NCBI GenBank assembly: GCA_009668205.1
Contig: WJYM01000002.1
Coordinates: forward strand, 372,001-436,000
From: Enterobacteriaceae bacterium RIT691
GTDB lineage: Bacteria > Pseudomonadota > Gammaproteobacteria > Enterobacterales > Enterobacteriaceae
Direction of reading: 5' to 3'
Length of the DNA: 64,000 nucleotides
The translations under genes and the position numbers were made by a program. The notes under the pieces were generated by a model. That model had not been told where the DNA came from, ran no database searches, and was given only the letters and a program-made list of their open reading frames with translations. Below, one piece after another: positions 10,295-18,548 of this stretch (position 1 is the first letter of the stretch; each line of letters opens with the position of its first letter).

Positions 10295-12040
10295 ATGGCT
10301 GGACGTATTCCACGTGTCTTTATCAATGACCTGCTGGCAAGAACCGACATCGTCGATCTGATCGATGCGCGGGTGAAGCTAAAAAAGCAGGGCAAGAATT
10401 TTCACGCGTGTTGTCCGTTCCATAACGAAAAAACCCCTTCTTTCACCGTCAACGGTGAGAAACAGTTTTATCATTGCTTCGGCTGTGGTGCGCACGGGAA
10501 CGCCGTCGACTTTCTGATGAACTACGACAAGCTCGAGTTCGTGGAAACCGTCGAAGAACTGGCGGCCATGCACAACCTGGAAGTCCCGTACGAAGCTGGC
10601 TCTGGCCCAAGCCAGATAGAGCGCCATCAGCGGCAAAGTCTCTATCAGTTAATGGACGGTCTGAGCGCGTTTTATCAGCAATCTCTGAATCAACCTATTG
10701 CCGACCCTGCCCGTCAGTATCTGACGAAACGAGGTTTAAGCAGCGACGTGATTAGCCGCTTTGCGATTGGCTATGCGCCGCCCGGATGGGACAACGTATT
10801 AAAGCGTTTTGGTAACAACAGCGAAAATAAACAGTCGCTGACCGACGCCGGTATGTTGGTCACCAACGATCAGGGACGCAGTTACGACCGTTTCCGCGAA
10901 AGGGTAATGTTCCCGATTCGCGACAAACGTGGCCGGGTGATTGGTTTTGGTGGACGCGTGCTGGGCGATGCCCTGCCGAAATACCTTAACTCCCCGGAAA
11001 CCGATATTTTCCATAAAGGCCGCCAGCTGTATGGCCTTTATGAAGCCCAGCTTGCCGCGGCGGAACCGCAGCGCCTGTTGGTGGTCGAAGGCTATATGGA
11101 CGTGGTCGCACTGGCGCAATACGACATTAACTATGCCGTTGCGTCGCTGGGTACCTCCACCACGGCCGACCACATTCAGCTGCTGTTCAGGGTGACCAAT
11201 AACGTCATCTGCTGCTACGACGGCGACCGTGCAGGCCGCGACGCCGCATGGCGAGCGCTGGAAACCGCGCTGCCGTACATGACCGATGGCCGCCAGCTGC
11301 GCTTTATGTTTCTGCCCGACGGCGAAGACCCGGATACGCTGGTGCGTAAAGAGGGTAAAGCGGCTTTTGAAGCGAGAATGGATGAAGCGCAACCGCTCTC
11401 CACGTTTCTGTTTAACAGCCTGCTACCGCAGGTCGATTTGAGTACCCCGGACGGACGGGCGCAGCTCAGTACGCTGGCGCTCCCGTTGATCACTCAGGTG
11501 CCGGGTGAAACCCTGCGGATTTATCTGCGTCAGGAGTTAGGGAAAAAGCTTGGGATCCTTGAGGATGCTCAGCTTGAACGATTAATGCCTAAACAGGCAG
11601 AAAGTGGCAACGCCCGCCCTGCTCCACAGCTAAAACGCACGACCATGCGTATACTGATAGGGTTACTGGTCCAAAATCCTGAACTGGCCGCGCTGACGCC
11701 GCCATTGACCGGGCTGGATCCGAAAAAGATGCCTGGCCTTGGCTTATTTTCTGAACTGGTCAACACGTGTTTGTCCCAACCAGGACTGACAACCGGGCAG
11801 CTTTTGGAACAGTATCGCGGCACAAATGAGGCCGCAACCCTTGAAAAACTGTCGATGTGGGACGATATAGCAGATAAGGAAATCGCAGAGAAAACGTTCA
11901 CCGACTCGCTGAACCATATGTTTGATTCATTGCTGGTCCTGCGGCAAGAAGAGTTGATAGCTCGCGACCGCACACACGGACTCAGCAGTGAAGAACGCCG
12001 GGAACTCTGGACGCTGAACCAGGAACTGGCCAAGAAATGA
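10295..12040 (+). CDS. dnaG: DNA primase
   Basis: Makes RNA primers at the replication fork and binds DnaB helicase. The 581-aa protein has an N-terminal CHC2 zinc-binding domain (CPFHNEKTPSF with HCFGCGAHG), the RNA polymerase core with the Toprim motif VVEGYMDVVAL (Glu) and the acidic CCYDGDRAGRDAA, and a C-terminal helicase-binding region. The start MAGRIPRVFINDLLAR is standard. It lies between the attenuator and rpoD. In E. coli a heat-shock promoter for rpoD lies inside dnaG; I did not locate it here. Confidence 0.98.
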   Translation: MAGRIPRVFINDLLARTDIVDLIDARVKLKKQGKNFHACCPFHNEKTPSFTVNGEKQFYHCFGCGAHGNAVDFLMNYDKLEFVETVEELAAMHNLEVPYEAGSGPSQIERHQRQSLYQLMDGLSAFYQQSLNQPIADPARQYLTKRGLSSDVISRFAIGYAPPGWDNVLKRFGNNSENKQSLTDAGMLVTNDQGRSYDRFRERVMFPIRDKRGRVIGFGGRVLGDALPKYLNSPETDIFHKGRQLYGLYEAQLAAAEPQRLLVVEGYMDVVALAQYDINYAVASLGTSTTADHIQLLFRVTNNVICCYDGDRAGRDAAWRALETALPYMTDGRQLRFMFLPDGEDPDTLVRKEGKAAFEARMDEAQPLSTFLFNSLLPQVDLSTPDGRAQLSTLALPLITQVPGETLRIYLRQELGKKLGILEDAQLERLMPKQAESGNARPAPQLKRTTMRILIGLLVQNPELAALTPPLTGLDPKKMPGLGLFSELVNTCLSQPGLTTGQLLEQYRGTNEAATLEKLSMWDDIADKEIAEKTFTDSLNHMFDSLLVLRQEELIARDRTHGLSSEERRELWTLNQELAKK

Positions 12041-12194
12041 ATTTAACGGCTTAACTGCCGAATATCAATCGGGACGATCCCGAAGGCCGCACCGAGGCGC
12101 AGCGGCAATAATATAAGCAGGCCCTCGCTTTTAAAGTCGGTTGTTCAACTCGCCGACCGACACCAATCAATGAATTAAGTGTGGATACCGTCTT

Positions 12195-14039
12195 ATGGAG
12201 CAAAACCCGCAGTCACAGCTTAAACTTCTTGTTACCAAGGGCAAGGAGCAAGGCTATCTGACCTATGCCGAGGTCAATGACCATCTGCCGGAAGATATCG
12301 TCGACTCCGATCAGATCGAAGACATCATCCAAATGATCAACGACATGGGCATTCAGGTGATGGAAGAAGCACCGGATGCCGATGATCTGTTGCTTGCTGA
12401 AAACTCAAACAACACCGACGAAGATGCGGAAGAAGCTGCCGCACAGGTGCTGTCGAGCGTTGAGTCTGAAATCGGACGTACCACCGATCCGGTGCGCATG
12501 TACATGCGCGAAATGGGTACGGTTGAACTGCTGACCCGCGAAGGCGAAATCGATATTGCCAAGCGTATTGAAGACGGCATCAACCAGGTACAGTGTTCCG
12601 TTGCGGAATACCCTGAAGCCATCACCTATCTGCTTGAGCAGTACGATCGCGTAGAAGCGGCAGAAGCCCGTCTTTCTGACCTGATCACCGGCTTCGTCGA
12701 TCCTAACGCTGAAGAAGATCTGGCCCCTACCGCCACGCACGTCGGTTCTGAACTCTCTCAGGAAGAGATGGACGACGACGAAGATGAAGACGAAGAAGAA
12801 GACGACGATTCCAGCGACGATGACAACAGCATCGATCCGGAACTGGCACGTGCGAAATTCGGCGAACTGCGTACCCAATACGAACTGGCTCGTGACACCA
12901 TCAAGGCTAAAGGCCGCAGCCATGCAGCCTCCCAGGAAGAGATTCAGAAACTGTCTGAAGTATTCAAACAGTTCCGCCTGGTGCCAAAACAGTTCGATTA
13001 TCTGGTCAACAGCATGCGTACCATGATGGAGCGCGTTCGTATTCAGGAACGTATCATCATGAAGCTCTGCGTTGAGCAGTGCAAAATGCCTAAGAAAAAC
13101 TTCATCACGCTGTTCACTGGCAATGAAACCAGTGAAACCTGGTTCAACGCAGCCGTCGCCATGAACAAGCCGTGGTCTGAAAAACTGAACGACGTAAAAG
13201 AAGACGTTCAGCGCGGCCTGCAGAAACTGCAGCAGATTGAAGAAGAAACCGGCCTGACCATCGAGCAGGTAAAAGACATCAACCGTCGCATGTCCATCGG
13301 TGAAGCGAAAGCCCGCCGTGCGAAGAAAGAGATGGTTGAAGCGAACTTACGTCTGGTTATTTCTATCGCCAAAAAATACACCAACCGTGGCCTGCAGTTC
13401 CTCGATCTGATTCAGGAAGGCAACATCGGTCTGATGAAAGCGGTAGATAAGTTCGAATACCGTCGTGGTTATAAGTTCTCCACCTACGCCACCTGGTGGA
13501 TCCGTCAGGCGATCACCCGTTCGATCGCGGATCAGGCGCGCACCATCCGTATTCCGGTGCATATGATTGAGACCATCAACAAGCTCAACCGTATCTCCCG
13601 CCAGATGCTGCAGGAAATGGGCCGTGAGCCGACGCCGGAAGAGCTGGCTGAACGCATGCTGATGCCGGAAGACAAGATCCGCAAAGTGCTGAAAATTGCC
13701 AAAGAGCCTATCTCCATGGAAACGCCGATTGGCGACGATGAAGATTCGCATCTGGGTGATTTCATCGAGGATACCACCCTCGAGCTGCCGCTGGATTCTG
13801 CGACCACCGAAAGCCTGCGTGCGGCAACGCACGACGTGCTGGCGGGCCTCACCGCGCGTGAAGCGAAAGTTCTGCGTATGCGTTTCGGTATCGATATGAA
13901 CACCGACCACACGCTGGAAGAAGTGGGTAAACAGTTCGACGTAACCCGCGAGCGTATCCGTCAGATCGAAGCGAAGGCGCTGCGTAAACTGCGCCATCCA
14001 AGCCGTTCTGAAGTGCTGCGTAGCTTCCTGGACGATTAA
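12195..14039 (+). CDS. rpoD: RNA polymerase primary sigma factor RpoD (sigma 70)
   Basis: The housekeeping sigma factor, 614 aa. Region 1.1 ([20 protein letters not shown]) is followed by the non-conserved acidic stretch rich in Asp and Glu at about residues 190-215. Region 2 contains [15 protein letters not shown], region 3 [15 protein letters not shown], and region 4 the DNA-binding [20 protein letters not shown]. It ends RSFLDD like E. coli. The 154-bp leader after dnaG has no other gene. A strong terminator follows. Confidence 0.98.
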   Translation: MEQNPQSQLKLLVTKGKEQGYLTYAEVNDHLPEDIVDSDQIEDIIQMINDMGIQVMEEAPDADDLLLAENSNNTDEDAEEAAAQVLSSVESEIGRTTDPVRMYMREMGTVELLTREGEIDIAKRIEDGINQVQCSVAEYPEAITYLLEQYDRVEAAEARLSDLITGFVDPNAEEDLAPTATHVGSELSQEEMDDDEDEDEEEDDDSSDDDNSIDPELARAKFGELRTQYELARDTIKAKGRSHAASQEEIQKLSEVFKQFRLVPKQFDYLVNSMRTMMERVRIQERIIMKLCVEQCKMPKKNFITLFTGNETSETWFNAAVAMNKPWSEKLNDVKEDVQRGLQKLQQIEEETGLTIEQVKDINRRMSIGEAKARRAKKEMVEANLRLVISIAKKYTNRGLQFLDLIQEGNIGLMKAVDKFEYRRGYKFSTYATWWIRQAITRSIADQARTIRIPVHMIETINKLNRISRQMLQEMGREPTPEELAERMLMPEDKIRKVLKIAKEPISMETPIGDDEDSHLGDFIEDTTLELPLDSATTESLRAATHDVLAGLTAREAKVLRMRFGIDMNTDHTLEEVGKQFDVTRERIRQIEAKALRKLRHPSRSEVLRSFLDD

Positions 14040-14063
14040 TCGCTCCAGCAGTCTGGCACTGTG

Positions 14064-14091
14064 AAAAAGCTCCCTTCGGGGAGCTTTTTTT
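14064..14091 (+). terminator. rho-independent terminator after rpoD
   Basis: AAAAAGCTCCC-TTC-GGGGAGCTTTTTTT: a GC-rich stem with a T tract 25 bp after the rpoD stop. It ends the rpsU-dnaG-rpoD operon. Confidence 0.92.
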
Positions 14092-14253
14092 ATGTCTGCT
14101 ATTGAGAGCCTGACTGCACGGTGAATGCCGGACGGAAGGCATTCTTTCCTTCACGCTGCACACGAGGTGGAAGTGAGCGATAAATCCAGTGCTGCTCTTT
14201 TTCTGCCTATTCCTCATGAGAAGGCCCGACAGAGAGGAAAGACTCAGAAGAAG

Positions 14254-14760
14254 CTACTTCCCCTGGCGTTTAAGCGCCTCATTCAGCTCCTGCCAGGCCT
14301 CCACCAGTTTATCCGTCGTGATACGGCTCAGCCCGCTGGGGTTCGGTAGCACCCAAATCTCGGTATCCCCCAACATCAGAGCCTGCTTTCCCCACTGGCT
14401 GTTACGCTGGCCAAATCCCTGCTCAAAGGCCTGCTTGCCCAACACGGCCAGAGCAGCCGGCTGATACCGTTCTATTTTGCTTATCAGCTCAACACCGCCT
14501 TCACGCAGTTCCTGACGAGAAACTTCATTCGCCTGCACCGTCGGCCTCTCAACCAGCTTGGTCACCCCGCAGCCGTAGTTCAGCATCAGCTGAGCCTCCT
14601 CCGGACGGAGCTGACGATCGGTGAACCCCGCCAGGTGCAGCACTTTCCAGAACCGGTTTGCCGGATGCGCAAAAGGCAATCCCAGGTGTGCGGATGACTG
14701 CCCCGGGTTAATTCCACAGAACACGACCCGCAATCCGGGTGCCAGAATGTCTTTAACCAT
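14254..14760 (-). CDS. mug: G/U mismatch-specific DNA glycosylase Mug
   Basis: Removes uracil and ethenocytosine opposite guanine in double-stranded DNA. The ATG at 14760 gives 168 aa beginning [25 protein letters not shown] is the catalytic motif with the Asn. The NPSGLSR motif near the C-terminus is the substrate-recognition loop. Upstream in-frame Met codons would extend it, but that sequence is AT-rich and not conserved. It stands alone on the minus strand between the rpoD terminator and ileX. Confidence 0.96.
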   Translation of the reverse strand: MVKDILAPGLRVVFCGINPGQSSAHLGLPFAHPANRFWKVLHLAGFTDRQLRPEEAQLMLNYGCGVTKLVERPTVQANEVSRQELREGGVELISKIERYQPAALAVLGKQAFEQGFGQRNSQWGKQALMLGDTEIWVLPNPSGLSRITTDKLVEAWQELNEALKRQGK

Positions 14761-14885
14761 GACCATACCTGCCTCCAAAAACAGAGAGACAGTATAAAGG
14801 ATTGAAAAATCATTGTTTATAAAAACAGCAACCATGTTCAGGACGCTGGATTGCATCCCATAGTTCCTTTATAATTCCCCGCCAC

Positions 14886-14961
14886 GGCCCCTTAGCTCAG
14901 TGGTTAGAGCAGGCGACTCATAATCGCTTGGTCGTTGGTTCAAACCCAACAGGGGCCACCA
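14886..14961 (+). tRNA. ileX: tRNA-Ile2 (anticodon CAU, lysidine-modified), CCA encoded
   Basis: 76 nt forming a full cloverleaf: acceptor GGCCCCT pairs with AGGGGCC, D arm TAGCTCAGTGGTTAGAGCA, anticodon loop CTCATAA with CAT, T arm GGTTCAAACCC, discriminator A and encoded CCA. A CAT anticodon can be mistaken for Met, but the body matches the E. coli minor Ile2 tRNA (ileX/ileY), in which C34 becomes lysidine to read AUA. The position after mug matches ileX. The accessory island begins right after this gene, so its 3' end is the likely attachment site. Confidence 0.95.
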
Positions 14962-14987
14962 AATTTTAGTTTTAGAATCATATAATT

Positions 14988-15013
14988 AAGCCACTTTTCG
15001 AAGTGGCTTTTTT
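14988..15013 (+). terminator. terminator-like hairpin after ileX
   Basis: AAGCCACTT-TTCG-AAGTGGCTTTTTT follows the tRNA by 26 bp. It has a 9-bp stem with T tract and probably ends the tRNA transcript. Confidence 0.8.
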
Positions 15014-15055
15014 GTTGCCTTGATTTTGAGTGGCGAAAAAGTGGCGGTGTAAATG

Positions 15056-15137
15056 TTCTGCCTCATTAACCCGCTGACCTGGCCCAGGATTAGATGCAAC
15101 GCTCAAGGGGTAATGTTCGGCCCCCTCATTTTGAAAT
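15056..15137 (-). mobile_element. IS3-family (IS407-like) transposase tail, copy 1
   Basis: About 80 bp strongly similar to 21666-21742 in the same orientation (shared blocks include TGCCTCATTAACCCGCTGAC and GGATTAGATGCAACGCTCA). Read on the minus strand it encodes the same peptide, NEGAEHYPLSVASNPG, as the end of the transposase fragment at 21.7-22.1 kb. Only the 3' end remains. Confidence 0.65.
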
Positions 15138-15141
15138 GGTC

Positions 15142-15277
15142 AACTAAAACTGGCCACCGCTTTAGCGTTTTTCCCGTATCGGTTTTCCGATTCGTTTGGG
15201 GGTAACCTACCGTTATCCCCATGCGGCCTTAGCGAGCTGTAATACCCGACGAGATTGGCTGAAATTAAGAACCTTCG
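15142..15277 (-). pseudogene. IS3-family transposase C-terminal remnant
   Basis: The minus strand reads NLVGYYSSLRPHGDN, GRLPPNESENRYGKN and AVASFS before a TGA at about 15142, which resembles the ends of IS3-family OrfB proteins (the RPH and NGGLPPNESENRYW style). No start and no DDE domain remain. It directly abuts copy 1 of the IS407-like tail, so two IS ends lie back to back. A scar of earlier transposition next to ileX. Confidence 0.6.
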
Positions 15278-15283
15278 CCGCTG

Positions 15284-15637
15284 TTAGTTGCAGTAAGTCT
15301 GGTTGCCGTACACCTGGCAAGTGCTGGTGTTGCCGTGACCGTCGTTGATATACGTTGTATTACCGTACGTCTGCGCTGTGGTGCCGTTGCTACCATAAGT
15401 GGTGTTGCCGTATGTTTGGTAAGTGGTGCTTTGGTTACCCTGGTTCACGTAGGTTGTGTTGCCATAGGTTTGTGCAGTCGCACCGTTGCTACCATAGGTG
15501 GTATTGCCATACGTCTGCATGGTGGTACCGTTACTGCCGTAAGTCGTATTTCCATAGGTGCTGTAGGTGGTATTTGCGACAGCAGATAAGGATGCAGCAA
15601 AGGTGACAGCAACAATGGCTGCTTTAATAATTTTCAT
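15284..15637 (-). CDS. secreted Tyr/Thr/Asn/Gly tandem-repeat protein (unknown function)
   Basis: A 117-aa protein with a clear signal peptide (MKIIKAAIVAVTFAASLSAVAN, cut near ANT). The rest is made of about five repeats of 15-19 residues built on TYGNTTY plus GSNGTTxQ-like spacers, ending VYGNQTYCN with two Cys in the last 12 residues (TCQVYGNQTYC). A ribosome site (AGGAAAT) precedes the ATG at 15637. There is no match to curlin repeat spacing (S-x5-Q-x4-N-x5-Q), though Asn/Gln/Gly/Tyr-rich repeats could form a beta-solenoid or fibre. The next gene on the strand is another small secreted protein, so the two may belong together. I do not recognise the family, and the regular repeat plus signal peptide argue that it is a real gene. 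Confidence 0.7.
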   Translation of the reverse strand: MKIIKAAIVAVTFAASLSAVANTTYSTYGNTTYGSNGTTMQTYGNTTYGSNGATAQTYGNTTYVNQGNQSTTYQTYGNTTYGSNGTTAQTYGNTTYINDGHGNTSTCQVYGNQTYCN

Positions 15638-15796
15638 GGTATTTCCTGTAATAATGGAAACAAGCAGCTACCGATAAGATTCACCCTCTATCTGGTTTAA
15701 TCTTTTTGGTATTGAATTTCTGCTATTGAGAATTCATTAATTAAAAGGCCCACGCAAGAACGTAGGCTGGCAATAAAATTAATCAGGAAATTAGTT

Positions 15797-15925
15797 TTAG
15801 TAGCAGGTGCCGCCTGCATGGTGGCTGCCCGTTCCACCATGTGGATGGGTGCCAGCAGGGCAAGCATTCGCCGCGCCAGTGAATGCAGCAACCGCCAGAA
15901 CGGCAATCAGGATAATTTTTTTCAT
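15797..15925 (-). CDS. small secreted Gly/His-rich peptide (unknown)
   Basis: A 42-codon ORF starting at the ATG at 15925: MKKIILIAVLAVAAFTGAAN is a textbook signal peptide, followed by a mature part of about 22 residues (ACPAGTHPHGGTGSHHAGGT plus CY). The mature peptide has two Cys and four His with many Gly, suggesting metal binding or a disulfide. An 8-bp hairpin (ATTCTCCG/CGGAGAAT, 15951-15972) lies in its leader. It lies 160 bp upstream of the repeat protein, same strand. Similar tiny proteins occur in enterobacteria, but I know of no function. The signal peptide is the main reason for calling it. Confidence 0.6.
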   Translation of the reverse strand: MKKIILIAVLAVAAFTGAANACPAGTHPHGGTGSHHAGGTCY

Positions 15926-16327
15926 TTTTCGCTATCTCATTTTTTAGGAGATTCTCCGGCTCTGCGGAGAATTATATTTATCTGCCTTGCATAGTCATTT
16001 CGTACAACAAAGCTGCGCAAATTTACGGCTGCTTTTGCCCAGCAGCAACTGAAAAAAGATACTCATTGAGAAAAAAGCACGGAACCCTGAGAAAGCAAAA
16101 CCCTTTAGCTATTCGTGCTTTGAAAAGTTGTTTCAAAATCGACACAGCGTTAACAAACGTGGGCGGAAATGCCTCAACGTCCGTAAATCAATCTGCTCGT
16201 TGCTAATCGATTACCAACTAGCCGCGCGCCAAGCACCTGCTATGCGTAAATGGCACAATATCGAGCCCCTCTTGTGAGCATTATCAGGTCGAACTAGAAT
16301 GTAGGCATCAACTATGAGGCGCTACCC
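15926..16327. other. 402-bp gap without a gene
   Basis: Contains the leader hairpin of the 42-aa peptide (15951-15972) and, at its right end, the promoter of the 52-codon ORF. In between I see no coding frame with a ribosome site. Base composition is AT-rich on the left and more balanced on the right. Confidence 0.5.
16272..16300 (+). promoter_or_regulatory. sigma-70-like promoter for the 52-aa ORF
   Basis: TTGTGA - 17 bp - TAGAAT, with 27 bp to the ATG at 16328. GAGG at 16314-16317 would be the ribosome site. The arrangement suggests that the small plus-strand ORF is expressed by itself. Confidence 0.5.
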
Positions 16328-16486
16328 ATGACAAAGAAAACGACACATCCAATCGTCACGAAGACGCAGCTTTTCCGCACCGTTGCCAGCTCGACAGCAA
16401 TTGAAACCGGTGTTTCTGTGGAGAAAATCGAGCAGCAGCTCAAGCGCTTTCAGGCACAGGCTAAAGCTGTAGGTTTGGCTCGTTAA
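16328..16486 (+). CDS. 52-aa protein convergent with fic; possible Fic antitoxin
   Basis: MTKKTTHPIVTKTQLFRTVA begins a 52-aa basic helical protein that ends AKAVGLAR. It has a promoter and ribosome site of its own and overlaps the 3' end of fic by 4 bp tail to tail (TTAA). Residues 21-28, SSTAIETG, resemble the Fic-inhibitory helix motif (S/T)xxxE(G/N): Ser22 and Glu26 are at the right spacing, but Thr27 replaces Gly/Asn, with Gly28 next. A helix with VEKIEQQLKRF follows. Known class I Fic antitoxins (VbhA type) are usually encoded upstream of and codirectional with fic, so the convergent order is unusual. The gene itself is likely; the antitoxin role is a hypothesis. Confidence 0.55.
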   Translation: MTKKTTHPIVTKTQLFRTVASSTAIETGVSVEKIEQQLKRFQAQAKAVGLAR

Positions 16487-17097
16487 TCAGGAAGAATATC
16501 GTTAACCAGCCGGATCATGGGTGCAAAGTTGCCCGATACTCCAGCCTGAATCGCCTTGAAGTAAAATGCTTTATGCTCATCCCATAAGCTGTAATCCAGT
16601 ACCCCAACACCCGCCTGAACCGCCAGTACATCAAAGAGTAAGCGCGACAAACGCCCGTTACCTTCCCGAAAGGGATGGATCAAAATAAATTCCACGTGGC
16701 ATTCCGCCAAAAAACCAGCCAACTCGGCGCGAGACAGTGTGTTCAATTCCGTGAAGCGGGAAAGGTATTGTTTTTCAAAGCCTGCGATCAGTAGCGGGAT
16801 CCTGTCCGCAGCAGCAAACTGAAACCCATCTTTTGAGAGGTTAGCGTTACGGAGCTTTCCAGCCCAGTCGTATACATTACCTAACCATTTGCGGTGCCAC
16901 TCGCGGATATGCTCAAAACTCAACGTTGCAGGTAACTGATGGCTGATGAATAGCTGCTCATACAACATGAGCAGTAGCCCTGACTCCAACGCATCCATTT
17001 CAGCGGCATCGATAATCTCCAGCTTGTTCGCTAGAACCAAATCACCTGAACCAGGCTGATAACGTTCTTCTGCTGAATTAAGCTCATATTTTGACAA
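16483..17097 (-). CDS. Fic-domain protein (probable AMP transferase, toxin-like)
   Basis: A 204-aa Fic protein with the complete catalytic motif HPFREGNGRLSR at residues 141-152 (His, acidic residue, GNGR anion hole and final Arg). Such enzymes transfer AMP from ATP to a target hydroxyl. The start is TTG at 17097 (MSKYELNSAEERYQ), with GGAGGT five bases upstream; that ribosome site overlaps the end of the integrase remnant. No (S/T)xxxE(G/N) helix is visible within the protein, so it would be class I and need a separate inhibitor; the convergent 52-aa ORF is the only nearby candidate. No frameshift or stop is seen, although the adjacent integrase is broken. Confidence 0.88.
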   Translation of the reverse strand: MSKYELNSAEERYQPGSGDLVLANKLEIIDAAEMDALESGLLLMLYEQLFISHQLPATLSFEHIREWHRKWLGNVYDWAGKLRNANLSKDGFQFAAADRIPLLIAGFEKQYLSRFTELNTLSRAELAGFLAECHVEFILIHPFREGNGRLSRLLFDVLAVQAGVGVLDYSLWDEHKAFYFKAIQAGVSGNFAPMIRLVNDILPD

Positions 17098-17100
17098 GCA

Positions 17101-18221
17101 TTACCTCCGTCTAAACAAGTTCACGACATTGTGTTCCTGCTGTCGTTGATAGTTGTTGACCCGGTCTTCCCAAGCCTCAAGCGCCCTGCGTTTCTCAGAC
17201 AGATAATCATAACGGTCATAGTGTTTTGAGCTGACATCGTTCAAAGCGTGATTCTGGATACGGTCACGGATCTCTTTGCTGATTCCCGCTTCCCCCATCA
17301 AAGTCTTACAGGTACGGCGCAAATCACGAGCGGTGAAGACCTTAAATTCCGGGTTGAACGCGCCGAAATACATGATGGACCGTGCCAGGCTATCAGTACG
17401 TACCGGCCGCTCGCCGTTGGTCGACAGAGGAAAAATATAGGGGGCTGTTGCTTTCCTTAGTCAGCTCTTTCACCGAGGCTAATTCCTGTAATGCCGATTC
17501 AGTCAGCGGGATCTGGTGCTCACGATTATTTTTCGATACATCGGCAATGACCAGCAGTGTTTTTTGCTGCCAGTCGATCGCACTCCATTGGCTGGCAATC
17601 ATTTCGAATGGACGCTGCCCACCAGCATATACACAGAAGCGAATCAGATGCTGCATCAGCGGCCCAACGTTGGTGGCTTGCGCGAACAGCTCCATGACAA
17701 AGCGCAGTTCTTCCAGCGTTAGCCATGTATCGCCGACTTTCTCCGCGGCAGATTGCTTTGGTATAACCGAAACAGGGTTAATCTACAGTCCGAACGTGAT
17801 GCCTAAACTGGTGTTCATCGGATCATTATCCGCTTTCAGACCGTAATTAAACGCGGCCATCAGATACGAACGGATACGGTTCGCGTGGACAACTGCATCG
17901 CGCTGAATGATGCCAGCCAGAATTTCTTTAACCTGTGAGGACGTGACATCCTTTGCCTTCATTTCGCGAGGAATAATTGAGTATCACTCTTTCTCCAGCC
18001 GTTTCAACACATCAGCCCAGGTACGTTTGTTGTCCTGTTTCATTTTGTTCACGTAGCCCTACACCAGTTCTTCAAACGAACCCTGAGAACGGTGAAGTTG
18101 CATGATGTGCTGCTCGGCCAGACGTTGTTGCTCGAGCTCTTGCTGCGGATCTTTGCCCTCAATAAGCCAAGCGCCATACTTTTTCGCCAGCTCGTTGGCC
18201 GTCTCCTCGGAGGACATAATC
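17101..18221 (-). pseudogene. tyrosine-recombinase integrase, decayed
   Basis: Read on the minus strand, fragments of one P4-type integrase follow in order: ANELAKKYGAWLIEGKDPQQ, then TWADVLKRLEKE, DAVVHANRIRSYLMAAFNYG, GDTWLTLEELRFVMELF, YAGGQRPFEMIASQW (first catalytic Arg), and RDLRRTCKTLMGEAGI to KHYDRYDYLSEKR (second Arg and the nucleophile Tyr). Three in-frame stops interrupt it (near 18061, 17985 and 17781), plus a +1 shift in a C run near 17440 (AGCCCCCTA). The N-terminal DNA-binding part is missing, lost at the 18222 repeat. It cannot make a working enzyme; it probably drove integration at ileX. Its tail carries the fic ribosome site. Confidence 0.85.
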
Positions 18222-18252
18222 AGTATGTCGGAAGATCTCTAAAAGTGAATGG
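18222..18252 (+). repeat. 31-bp dispersed repeat at a fragment junction (copy 1)
   Basis: AGTATGTCGGAAGATCTCT followed by AAAAGTGAATGG closely matches 23100-23129 (AGTATGCCGGAAGATCTCT, then CATGTGAATGG) in the same orientation. It lies exactly between the truncated integrase and the truncated gpV gene. Confidence 0.6.
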
Positions 18253-18270
18253 TCTGTTTTGCAGGGATAC

Positions 18271-18435
18271 CTACAGCCCCGCGCGGGTAGTCAGCCAGTT
18301 CAGCCACGTTGTCTGGATGCCTCCGCTTTGCACCCGGCAAAGACCCTGCTCAACGTCGAACGCTGTCACCACACCCGAGCGGATGAGGTTGCGTATCGCG
18401 CGCGCCAGTACTTGAATGCTGTTTAGTGTGTTCAT
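18271..18435 (-). pseudogene. P2-type baseplate spike protein gpV, N-terminal fragment
   Basis: From the ATG at 18435, 54 codons read MNTLNSIQVLARAIRNLIRS and later CRVQSGGIQTTWLNWLTTRA, ending GL and a TAG stop. This is the start of the P2 V protein (baseplate assembly/spike), which normally exceeds 200 aa and continues SRTWW after THRAG. The C-terminal spike is lost, so the remnant is not functional. In P2 the order S-(orf30)-V-W is fixed; here gpS lies upstream on the same strand with a foreign ORF between, matching that order. Confidence 0.8.
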
Positions 18436-18548
18436 GAACAGAGAATGCCTCCATGTTTTTGATTAAACCATCAATCCTCATTAGCTCACCGGCTACACAA
18501 CGTAGAAGCAAAATGATAAGTTCTTCATGAATTTGAAAAGGAGGTTTC

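Noticed and set aside
14886-14961. Annotating the tRNA as tRNA-Met because of the CAT anticodon
   Set aside because: The body matches Ile2 (ileX/ileY), and the position after mug fits ileX.
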